Positions 27,537 to 35,167 of a DNA stretch of 64,000 nt are shown here, one piece after another. Location: the NCBI RefSeq assembly GCF_000418325.1, contig NC_021658.1, forward strand, positions 10,740,001 to 10,804,000, written 5' to 3'. Numbering within the stretch: position 1 is the first letter of the stretch; the number at the start of each line of letters is the position of its first letter. The notes beneath the pieces are model-generated. The model saw nothing but the letters and a program-made list of their open reading frames with translations, searched no databases and was not told where the DNA came from. The translations under genes and the position numbers were made by a program. The DNA comes from Sorangium cellulosum So0157-2. Its GTDB lineage: Bacteria > Myxococcota_A > Polyangia > Polyangiales > Polyangiaceae.

Positions 27537-28219
27537 GGAAAGCTCCAGTCGGGTCGGGTGCGAGTGGCATCCACCACGGATCGGATCTCCCGGACACGGC
27601 GTCCCCGCCCGTCCGCAGGATGTGGGATTGGAAAGGCCGTCGGCGGTCCGCTTCTTGAATCGACCTGGAACGAGGTCATCCGCGTCGAAACTGCGTCTCC
27701 GAGACGCCCCTCGTGGAAGCTCGGAAGCTCGGAAGCTGCGAAGCTCGGAACCTCCGAAGACCGGAGACCCGGAGACCCGGAGGGAGACCGAGCGCTCCGA
27801 GGACACGAATGTCATGAAGTGCGGAGGGCAGCCCAATTTTCTGCGGCGCTGACCAAAGGCTGTGGTAGGAACCAGCTGCCTCGCGGCTGCGGTCGGGTCG
27901 TGAGCGCGGTTCCGGGGTGCATGGGGGCACAGCCCCTCACCACGCGGTACCGCGGCCGGGTATCGCCCGGCGCGCTACGCACTGCGGCGGGACCCTGCCT
28001 TCACGATCGGCGCGACCAGCGCGATCAGCCCGGAGGCAGGCATCGCGCTCCAGGTGCGACATCGTCCGGGCCATCGCGGATCGCGGGGGAAGCGCCCGGC
28101 CAACCACGCACCAGCCTCATTCACCACACCATCGATGCAAGCGGGGCGCCACACGCGGGACGCGGAAGCCGAACCCGGTGGCGCGTCCATGATCGCTCCG
28201 AGGTCAGCAGGGGCACGAC
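27537..28219. other. Intergenic region with short direct repeats
   Basis: No gene supported in 683 bases. At about 27716-27790 there is a run of GAAGCTCG-type octamers that merges into GGAGACCC units. I found no tRNA-like or terminator structure. Confidence 0.5.
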
Positions 28220-28975
28220 ATGCGGCGAATTCGTAGAGACGCAACCAAGGTCTGGCACAATCCCGAGCTCCACACCGCCTATGGCCGTGGCCAGCCCAAC
28301 AGCGCGGGGCTGCCGCGCCCAACACAGACCGGCGAGGACCGGCGGGCGGCGAAGCAACACCGCGCCGCGCTCGAGGCGCTCTTCTCCCCGCGCAAGGAGC
28401 CGGAGGCCGAGGACGGCAAGGGCGGGCGCGCGAAGTCCGGGCGCGACGCCGCCTCCAAGGCGCCGGGGCGGATCGTCCTCGCGCCGCCTCCGCAGAGCGA
28501 CCCGAAGGCCGTCGAGCGCCAGCGGCTCCTGTCGAAGCTGCTCTGCGCGTCGGGCCGGCCCAACATCTCCAAGGCCGCGAACGAGTTCCTCCGCGCCGGC
28601 CACACCTTCCCCGCAGAGCAGGACGTGTACCTCCAGCTGCTCGAGCACAGCGACGAGCAGCGCATCCAGGAGGCGATCGACGAGCTCTCGGGCATCCTCG
28701 TCGCCGAGCTGCCGAAGCGCCGCGCCGTGCTCGAGTCGCGGCTCCGGAGCATCGAGGAGTATGCGGAGGAGCCCGCGACGCGCGAGGCCGCCGAGCGCCT
28801 GCGCCGCCAGGTGAGCGGCAGGCCCGAGGCCCCGGGCGCGGGCGCCCCCTCGGCCGAGCCGGGCTCCCACGCGCGGCCGTCGAGCCGCGAGGCCGCCCTG
28901 CCCCACGCGGCGGCGGACGGCGCCGCCCAGCGCGGCGACGGCGGCATCTCCGAAGCGAGCGTCGAGGCGGAATGA
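28220..28975 (+). CDS. Hypothetical helical protein
   Basis: Encodes 251 residues from ATG 28220. The N-terminus RRIRRDATKVWHNPELHTAYGR is basic. Residues 95-190 form a helical domain (RQRLLSKLLCASGRPNISKA, then AEQDVYLQLLEHSDEQRIQEA and SGILVAELPKRRAVLESRL) that looks like a conserved myxobacterial domain of unknown role. The tail is low-complexity. Its stop overlaps the start of the Cys-rich gene by four bases (ATGA), so they are translationally coupled and probably act together. Confidence 0.75.
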   Translation: MRRIRRDATKVWHNPELHTAYGRGQPNSAGLPRPTQTGEDRRAAKQHRAALEALFSPRKEPEAEDGKGGRAKSGRDAASKAPGRIVLAPPPQSDPKAVERQRLLSKLLCASGRPNISKAANEFLRAGHTFPAEQDVYLQLLEHSDEQRIQEAIDELSGILVAELPKRRAVLESRLRSIEEYAEEPATREAAERLRRQVSGRPEAPGAGAPSAEPGSHARPSSREAALPHAAADGAAQRGDGGISEASVEAE

Positions 28976-29442
28976 CGCGCGCGGAATTCGAGGCCGAGCT
29001 CCGCAAGCTGATCCAGGCGTTCGAGACGGGCACCGGCAACGAGCGGTGCGTCGCGTGCGTCGCGTGCGAGCGCTGCGTCGACTGCACGTTCTGCCGCGGC
29101 TCGAAGGCTCTCCAGCGGTGCCACTACTGCGTCGACTCGCAGCGCTGCTCGGACAGCACGCACTGCCGCGGCTGCCGCGATCTCATCGCGTGCAGCCACT
29201 GCGTCGCGTCCGAGCGGTGCACGCAGTCGTCGTACCTCGTGCGCTCGATCGACTGCACCGGCTGCACCTACTGCTTCGGCTGCGTGGGCCTCGTGCGCAA
29301 GGACTTCCACATCCTGAACCAGCCGTACGATCGCAGCTCCTACTTCAAGCTCACGGCGAAGCTGATGCGCGAGCTCGGGCTGAGCACGGGCAGCGGGGCC
29401 GAGCCCGCCCCGGCCCCCGCGGCGCGCGCGGCCCAGCGCTAG
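28972..29442 (+). CDS. 18-cysteine ladder protein
   Basis: Encodes 156 residues. Residues 22-104 contain 18 cysteines in close CxxC-type steps (CVACVACERCVDCTFC, then RCHYCVDSQRC, HCRGC, ACSHC, ERC, DCTGCTYCFGCVG), a pattern that suggests a right-handed beta-helix with a Cys ladder or several metal sites. The segment VGLVRKDFHILNQPYDRSSYF is shared with Cys-rich proteins of unknown role in other bacteria. There is no signal peptide, so it is probably cytoplasmic and metal-bound. Coupled to the upstream helical protein; dtd follows after two bases. Confidence 0.8.
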   Translation: MTRAEFEAELRKLIQAFETGTGNERCVACVACERCVDCTFCRGSKALQRCHYCVDSQRCSDSTHCRGCRDLIACSHCVASERCTQSSYLVRSIDCTGCTYCFGCVGLVRKDFHILNQPYDRSSYFKLTAKLMRELGLSTGSGAEPAPAPAARAAQR

Positions 29443-29444
29443 CG

Positions 29445-29894
29445 ATGCGCGCGGTCGTGCAGCGGGCGCTCGCCGCGCGGGTCGAGGTCGACGGCCAGGT
29501 GGTCGGCGCGATCGAGCGCGGCCTCGTGGCCTTCGTCGGCGCCGCGAAGGACGACGACGAGGCCGACGCCGACCACGTGGCGAACAAGGTCGCGGGGCTG
29601 CGGGTGTTCAGCGACGAGGCCGGCAAGATGTCGCGCGCGCTCGCGGACGTGCGCGGCGGCGTGCTCGCGATCAGCCAGTTCACGCTCTTCGGCGACGTCC
29701 GGCGCGGCCTCAGGCCGAGCTTCGACGGCGCCATGGAGCCCGCGCGCGCCGAGGCGCTGTACGAGCGCTTCGTCGCCGCCCTGCGGGCGCGCGGCCTCGA
29801 GGTGGCCACGGGCCGCTTCCGCGCCGACATGCGCGTGTTCGTCGAGAACGACGGGCCGGTCACCATCCTCATCGATTCGAAGCGGACGTTCTGA
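29445..29894 (+). CDS. dtd: D-aminoacyl-tRNA deacylase
   Basis: Encodes 149 residues, the normal length. The two DTD signatures are present: SQFTLFGDVRRGLRPSF, with the catalytic Thr and the Gln/Phe pocket, and NDGPVTILIDS, with the Gly-cis-Pro motif that rejects L-amino acids. The enzyme removes D-amino acids, and glycine on tRNA-Ala, from mischarged tRNA, acting as a dimer in the cytoplasm. ATG 29445 follows the Cys-ladder gene by two bases, so it is in the same operon. Confidence 0.96.
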   Translation: MRAVVQRALAARVEVDGQVVGAIERGLVAFVGAAKDDDEADADHVANKVAGLRVFSDEAGKMSRALADVRGGVLAISQFTLFGDVRRGLRPSFDGAMEPARAEALYERFVAALRARGLEVATGRFRADMRVFVENDGPVTILIDSKRTF

Positions 29895-29964
29895 CGCCGC
29901 CCGCCGCTCCCGGAGCGGCCGACGCCCCTTCCCTCCCGGCGTCGCGCGGGCTACGTGGGGCGCC

Positions 29965-30945
29965 ATGCGGATCAGCATCGTGGGCGCGGGGGCGCTCGGG
30001 CGGGTCTACGGCGTGCGCCTCGCGGCCCAGGGAGACGACGTCACGTTCGTGGTCCGGCCCGAGCGCGTCGAAGACGCGCGGCCGTTCGTCATCGAGCAGG
30101 TGAACAGCGCCGATCGCCGCGACACGCTCGAGCGCCCGCGGCTCGCGGCCGACATCCCGGCCGACGCGGAGGTCGTGCTCGTCACGGTGCGCTTCGATCA
30201 GCTCGCGCCCGGCGGCGCGGCGCCGCGCCCCGCGGAGGGCAGGACGGTCGCGGACCTCCTGCTCCGCGGACCTTCGGTCCCCGTCGTCGTGCTCACGCCG
30301 CTCCTGCCGCCGCAGCGCGCGAGCCTCGAGGAGGCCGCCCGGCGCCGCATCACCCCCGCGATGCCGAGCATCTCGGGCTACCTCGATGAGCGCGGCGTCG
30401 TCCGCTACTGGATCGTCGGGTTCGCATCGACGCTCATCGACGACGAGGGCGGCGCCCCCGCGGAGCGGCCGCTGCTCGAGGAGCTCGCGCGCCGCCTCAC
30501 GAGCGCGGATCTCCCGGCGCGGCTCGATCCGGACGTGGGCGCGCAGAACGCCGCCACAACGACCGCGTTCTTCCCGCTGATCGCCGCCATCGACGCGGGC
30601 GGCGGCACGAGCGCCCTCCTCGCGAACGAGGGGGTGCTCGGCACCGCGCTCCAGGCCACCCGGGAGTGCATGGCGCTCGCGGACCGCGTCGGCACGGTCG
30701 CCCCCTGGACGAAGCTGCTGACCAGGGCCATCCGACCGTTCACGCTGAAACCCGGCTTCGCGCTCGCGCGCCTCGTGGCCCCCGAGGCGCTGCGGTTCCT
30801 CGACGCCCACTTCGGCCCGAAGCTCCACGCGCAGCACCTCGCGATGGGCGCCGCCGTGCTCGCGATGGGGCGCGAGCACGGCGTGAGCCTGCCGGCGCTC
30901 GAGCGGCTGATGGGCCTGATCGAGGGCCGCACCGGCGCGCGCTGA
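29965..30945 (+). CDS. Ketopantoate reductase (ApbA/PanE) family protein
   Basis: Encodes 326 residues from ATG 29965. The start ISIVGAGALGRVYGVRLAAQGDDV is a Rossmann NADP-binding loop of the PanE type. A C-terminal helical domain follows, with ALLANEGVLGTALQATRECM and later helices. The usual catalytic Lys and Glu are not clearly placed, and VVLTPLLPPQRASLEE differs from authentic PanE, so it may reduce another 2-oxo substrate. It is 70 bases behind dtd. Confidence 0.8.
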   Translation: MRISIVGAGALGRVYGVRLAAQGDDVTFVVRPERVEDARPFVIEQVNSADRRDTLERPRLAADIPADAEVVLVTVRFDQLAPGGAAPRPAEGRTVADLLLRGPSVPVVVLTPLLPPQRASLEEAARRRITPAMPSISGYLDERGVVRYWIVGFASTLIDDEGGAPAERPLLEELARRLTSADLPARLDPDVGAQNAATTTAFFPLIAAIDAGGGTSALLANEGVLGTALQATRECMALADRVGTVAPWTKLLTRAIRPFTLKPGFALARLVAPEALRFLDAHFGPKLHAQHLAMGAAVLAMGREHGVSLPALERLMGLIEGRTGAR

Positions 30946-30960
30946 TCCGCGCAAGGAGAC

Positions 30961-31010
30961 GTCGGCGAACGTCGGCGAACGTCGGCGAGCGTCGGCGCGC
31001 GTCAGCGCGC
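30961..31010. repeat. Five 10-bp tandem repeats
   Basis: GTCGGCGAAC is present twice exactly, then three diverging copies, exactly in phase. The last unit overlaps the pdxA stop. Together with the GC-rich surrounding it may be part of a convergent stop region. Confidence 0.6.
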
Positions 31011-32111
31011 CGACGCGAGCTGCGCCGCGAGCGCGATCGCCTCGCGCATCCCGCGCGGATCGGCCTTGCCCGTGCCCGCGAGATCGTACGCGGTCCCGTG
31101 GTCGACGCTCGTGCGCACGATCGGCAGGCCGAGCGTGACGTTCACCGCCTCGCCGAAGCCGAGGAGCTTGCTCGGGATCGTCGCCTGGTCGTGGTACATC
31201 GCGACGACCCCGTCGAGCGCGCCCCGCGCCGCCAGCCGGAACGCCGTCTCGGCGCCGACGGGCCCGCTCAGCTCCGCCGCCGAGCCCGAGCGCGCGAGCC
31301 GCCGCGCCGCGAGGCGGATGCCCGGCGCGATGCGCAGCTGCTCCTCGTCGCCGAGGAGCCCGCCCTCGCCGGCGTGCGGGTTCAGCGCGGCGATGGCCAC
31401 GCGCGGCTTCTCGCGACCGAGATCGGCGAGCAGGCGCGCGAGCCACACCGAGGCGCGCGCCACCTCGCGCGGGTTCACTGCCTCGGGCACGTCGCGCAGC
31501 GGCACGTGGGTCGTCACGAGCGCGGTCACGAGCTTGCCCGAGGCGAACGCCATCGTGACCTCGCGCGCGCGGAGCCGCCGGCCGAGGTGCTCGGTGTGCC
31601 CGAGGAAGTCCGCGGACCCCGGCGCGCCGCTCGTCGCGATCGCGTGCTTCGACGCGGGCCCCGTGACGAGCGCCGCCGCGACGCCGTCGCGGACCAGGTC
31701 CGTCGCCTCGTCGATCCACGCGAGCTGCGCCGCGCCGTCCTCGGCCTCGGGCCGACCGAAGGCGCTCGGCCGCGAGAGCCGCGCGCTGCCCGCCCAGATC
31801 CCGATCGCGCCCGGCGCGAGCCGCTCGATCGCGGCGCGCCCATCGACCACGACCAGCCGGCGGGCCGCGACCCGGACGAGCCGCGCGGCCCGCCGCAGGA
31901 CCGCCTCGTCGCCGACGAGCACGCTGCGCACGCCCTCGACGGACGCCGCGCCGGCCACGGCCACCTCGGGGCCGACGCCGCTGGGGCAGCCGACGCTGAT
32001 CGCGACGATCGGCGCCGCGGCGCCGCGCGATGGGCCGCCGCGCCCCGCGCCGCCGCGCCCCTTGGCGGCGGTCGTCCGGGCAGCACCGCGGCGACCAGAC
32101 GAGGTCGTCAT
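31002..32111 (-). CDS. pdxA: 4-hydroxythreonine-4-phosphate dehydrogenase
   Basis: Encodes 369 residues. After an Arg/Gly-rich head of about 33 residues, ISVGCPSGVGPEV opens the PdxA fold. TGPASKHAI, FLGHTEHL, and the metal-binding histidines in VTTHVPL, NPHAGEGGLLG and AMYHDQATIPSK are all there, as is VRTSVDHGTAYDLAG. It makes 3-amino-1-hydroxyacetone phosphate in vitamin B6 synthesis. Its ATG overlaps the stop of the regulator upstream by four bases. The extra head is unusual and may be disordered; a GTG start inside the frame cannot be excluded. Confidence 0.94.
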   Translation of the reverse strand: MTTSSGRRGAARTTAAKGRGGAGRGGPSRGAAAPIVAISVGCPSGVGPEVAVAGAASVEGVRSVLVGDEAVLRRAARLVRVAARRLVVVDGRAAIERLAPGAIGIWAGSARLSRPSAFGRPEAEDGAAQLAWIDEATDLVRDGVAAALVTGPASKHAIATSGAPGSADFLGHTEHLGRRLRAREVTMAFASGKLVTALVTTHVPLRDVPEAVNPREVARASVWLARLLADLGREKPRVAIAALNPHAGEGGLLGDEEQLRIAPGIRLAARRLARSGSAAELSGPVGAETAFRLAARGALDGVVAMYHDQATIPSKLLGFGEAVNVTLGLPIVRTSVDHGTAYDLAGTGKADPRGMREAIALAAQLASAR

Positions 32112-33049
32112 CGCGTGATGCGCCGGTCGCGGCCGGGCGTGGCGGCGTCGTGCGCCGACGACCCCGACCGCCGCTCTGCGCGCGCGGCGTCGTCGTCGTC
32201 CTCGTCCTCCGCCTCGTCCTCGTCGCCCTCGGCGTCCTCGTCCTCGTCCTCGTCCTCGTCGCGCGGCTCCCCGCGCCCCTCGCCGTCAGCCTCCGCACCG
32301 GCGGCGCCGCGCGGCGCCGTCCGGGCCGCGTCGCCGCCCTCGGGCCCCCCGGAGCCGGGCAGCGGCGACTCGAGCCGGTAGCCGGCCCCACGCAGCGTGA
32401 CCAGCGGCAGCGCCGCGCCGAGCTTCGCCCGGAGGCGCCTCACGTGGATGTCGACGGTCCGCGCGCCGCCCTCGTACTGGCTGCCCCAGACGCGCCGGAG
32501 CAGCTCTGTCCGCGACACAACCTTCCCGCGGCGTTCGCACACGTACGAGAGCAGCGCGAACTCCTTCGCCGTGAGCGGCACGTGCATGCCGCCGACCGAC
32601 ACGTCGTGGGCCGCGCGGTCGATGACGATCGCGCCCACCTTCACCCGCTCCTCGGTCGCGAACTCGCTGCGGCGCCACTCGACGAGGCGCACGCGCGCGT
32701 AGAGCTCGGCCGGCACGTACGGCACGAGCAGGAAGTCGTCGAAGCCGCTGGACGGCTCGATCCGCGCGATCTGCGCGACGCTCACCGCGACGAGCGCGCC
32801 GACCTCCTCGAGGCGGGGCTCGCGGCGCAGGGCGCGCAGCGCCGCCGCCGCCAGGTCCGGCCGATCGAGCGCCTCGACGACGATCGCCCGCGCCTTGCTC
32901 TCGTCGTCGTGGAAGAGCCGCGGTGGATCATCCCAGAGATCCAGGGTTCGAACGTCAGCGCCCAGCGAGCGCAAGACCGATGCAGCGCCCTCCTCCCGCT
33001 CCAGGTCAGGTCCGTGTCCGACGATGGCTATGAACGAACGACGCGCCAT
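32108..33049 (-). CDS. OmpR-type winged-helix regulator with degenerate receiver and acidic tail
   Basis: Encodes 313 residues from ATG 33049. The first 120 residues follow the receiver layout, but the acidic pair is missing (AIVGHGPDLE for the usual VDDDP), and the phospho-acceptor region reads AIVVEALDRPD with Glu where Asp is expected. Residues 125-235 are a clear OmpR winged helix (LTAKEFALLSYVCERRGKVV, TVDIHVRRLRAKLG, LRGAGYRLE). The last 70 residues are almost all Asp/Glu/Ala, ending with a basic cap. It is therefore probably not switched by phosphorylation. Coupled to pdxA by an ATGA overlap, which is unusual for a regulator. Confidence 0.85.
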   Translation of the reverse strand: MARRSFIAIVGHGPDLEREEGAASVLRSLGADVRTLDLWDDPPRLFHDDESKARAIVVEALDRPDLAAAALRALRREPRLEEVGALVAVSVAQIARIEPSSGFDDFLLVPYVPAELYARVRLVEWRRSEFATEERVKVGAIVIDRAAHDVSVGGMHVPLTAKEFALLSYVCERRGKVVSRTELLRRVWGSQYEGGARTVDIHVRRLRAKLGAALPLVTLRGAGYRLESPLPGSGGPEGGDAARTAPRGAAGAEADGEGRGEPRDEDEDEDEDAEGDEDEAEDEDDDDAARAERRSGSSAHDAATPGRDRRITR

Positions 33050-33156
33050 GTCCGCCCCGTATACGGGTGTCACGGCGGGCCGGCAAGACGCACCGCGCTA
33101 AACCCACCCATGCTGCTGGGGCGCTTACCTTTCCCCCGGGGCTCCAGCCTAGAAAA

Positions 33157-34602
33157 TCAGCCGATCCGCGTCCCGCCGACGGTGATGCGATCGATCTTGA
33201 TTGTGGGGCAGCCAACACCCACCGGAACGCTCTGTCCGTCCTTGCCGCACGTCCAGATGCCGTCGGAGGTGGCGACGTCGTGGCCGAGCATGGTGACGCG
33301 CCGGAGCACCTCGGGGCCGTTGCCGATGAGGTTCACGCCCTTCAGCGGCGCGGTCAGCTTTCCGTCCTCGATCAGGTAGCTCTCGGTGAGCGAGAAGACG
33401 AAGTCGCCGTTCGAGATGTCGACCTGGCCGCCGCCGAACTTCTTCGCGAAGACGCCCCGCTTCACGGACTTCATGATCTCCTCGGGATCGTGCGGGCCGG
33501 CGAGCAGGATGGTGTTCGTCATCCGGGGCATGGGCGCGGAGGCGAAGCTCTCGCGCCGCCCGTTGCCGGTCGGCGTGAGCCCGTAGTGCCGGGCCGAGAG
33601 CCGGTCGTGCATGTAGCCGACGAGCTTGCCGTTCTCGATGAGCGTGCTGCGCTCGGGCTCGTTGCCCTCGTCGTCGACGTTGATCGTGCCGCGCGACTGG
33701 AGGAGGGTCGCGTCGTCGACCACCGTGCAGAGCGGGCTCGCGACGTCCCTGCCGACCCGCCCGGCGTAGTTGCTGGTCCCCTTGCGGTTGAAGTCCGCCT
33801 CGAGCCCGTGCCCGACGGCCTCGTGGAGCAGGATGCCGCTGTCGCCCGGGGCGAGCACGACGTTCATCTCGCCGGCGGGCGCCTCGCGCGCGTCGAGCAT
33901 CGCGACCGCCTGCCGCGCCGCCTCCTTGGCGTGCCACTCCGGCGACCTGTCCTCGAAGTAGGCCGTCGTCATGCGCCCGCCGCCGCCGCTGGAGCCTTCC
34001 TGGCGCTTGCCGTCGCGCTCGGCGATCGCCCGCACGCCGAAGCGGATGAGCGGCTGGACGTCGTGCGCCATCCGCCCGTCGCTCGTGGCCACGAGCACCT
34101 CGCGCACCTCCTCGACGAAGCTGGCCTCCGCCTTGATGATGCTGGGGTCATAGGCGAGCGCCGCGGCGCTCGCGCGCTCGAGCAGGGCGCGCTTCGCGAG
34201 CCCGGGGGCGTCGAGCGAGATGCTGGGCAGCTCGTAGCGGCTCGGCAGCTCGCGCCGCCGGAGCTCGATCCTCTCCGTCCCGCCGGCGCCGGTCGCGATC
34301 TGCGCCGCCGTCTCGGCCGCGCGCCGCATCGCGTCCCACGTGAGGTCCTCGGTGTAGGCGTACCCGGTCGCGTCGCCCCGCTGGACGCGGACGCCGACCC
34401 CCATCGACACCCCGCGCGACGCCGCCTTGAGGATGCCCTCGTCGAAGGTGAACCCGCCCCCCGCCCGGTACTCGAAGAAGAGGTCGGCGTAGTCGCCCCC
34501 CTTCGACAAGGCGACCGACAGGAGCCGCTCGCAAAGCGCGGCATCGACGGCATTTTCCTCTCCAGGAGCGAACGGGGCGCGGTAGGCCTGGCTGCGCGAC
34601 AT
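33157..34602 (-). CDS. tldD: TldD-type metalloprotease
   Basis: Encodes 481 residues from ATG 34602, matching the length of E. coli TldD. The zinc site is HEAVGHGLEADF; the family signatures GVSMGVGVRVQRGDATGYAY, RGTINVDDEGNEPERSTLIE, HPTGNGRRESFA-like and the late GGGQVDISNGDFVFSLTESY are present. TldD with TldE forms a heterodimer that clears unfolded peptides and processes microcins and some RiPPs. A tldE partner is not in this window. A second in-frame ATG at 34623 is possible; neither has a good ribosome site. Confidence 0.95.
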   Translation of the reverse strand: MSRSQAYRAPFAPGEENAVDAALCERLLSVALSKGGDYADLFFEYRAGGGFTFDEGILKAASRGVSMGVGVRVQRGDATGYAYTEDLTWDAMRRAAETAAQIATGAGGTERIELRRRELPSRYELPSISLDAPGLAKRALLERASAAALAYDPSIIKAEASFVEEVREVLVATSDGRMAHDVQPLIRFGVRAIAERDGKRQEGSSGGGGRMTTAYFEDRSPEWHAKEAARQAVAMLDAREAPAGEMNVVLAPGDSGILLHEAVGHGLEADFNRKGTSNYAGRVGRDVASPLCTVVDDATLLQSRGTINVDDEGNEPERSTLIENGKLVGYMHDRLSARHYGLTPTGNGRRESFASAPMPRMTNTILLAGPHDPEEIMKSVKRGVFAKKFGGGQVDISNGDFVFSLTESYLIEDGKLTAPLKGVNLIGNGPEVLRRVTMLGHDVATSDGIWTCGKDGQSVPVGVGCPTIKIDRITVGGTRIG

Positions 34603-35167
34603 GGTGCCCAACTCTAGGTCCATTCGCCGGGGCGGTCGAGACGCGGCAGCGCGCCGGGCGCCCCTCCCCGGCCGCAGGGCTGCGGAGATGTATGCAGAAA
34701 TGTGCAAGAAGGCCGCTCGACTGCTATGGTTTGAGCCGTCCTCGCGTCGACGGCGGCGTTTGCCGCCTTCTCCGCGATCTTCGCGAATCCCCGGCCGCTC
34801 GGCGCGCTCCTACGACGTCACGATGTAGGGCGCGCTCGTCGACGCGCCTCGACCGGACCGCCCAGCGTCCGACCGGGGCGGGGGCTCGCGGCCACCGCGC
34901 CAGGCGGTCGCCGCATCCCCGCGCGGGGATGCCCCGCGGGGGTTTGCCCCCCGCGCGGGTTCGCCTCCCGCGCGGGCTCGTCCCGCGCGGGTTTGTGAAG
35001 AGCGCACGCTGCAAACAAGCACCTTGGCGGTAGCTTCGGAACTTCCGAAGCCGCGCGCTTGTACGTGGTAGCGGGATTGGCTAGGTGTTTTTAGATGGCG
35101 AAGCGAGGGCTCCCGGCGGGGCGCCCGAGCGCCGCCTCGCTGTCCTCAGTAGGAGATTCCCATCGCC
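34603..35167. other. Intergenic region with GC palindromes
   Basis: No gene supported. The centre holds a run of GC-rich palindromes (34913-34999). The region should contain the promoters of the divergent tldD and TPR genes. Confidence 0.5.
34913..34999. repeat. Cluster of GC palindromes
   Basis: GCATCCCCGCGCGGGGATGC (34913-34932) is a perfect 20-bp palindrome. It is followed by CCCCGCGGGG and three copies of CCCGCGCGGG separated by short T/C spacers at about 15-18-base intervals. It looks like a small mobile-type or regulatory repeat. Confidence 0.7.

Noticed and set aside
27850..28010. tRNA-like or structured RNA
   Set aside because: I looked for a T-loop (GTTCGA) with matching acceptor arms and found none that fold.
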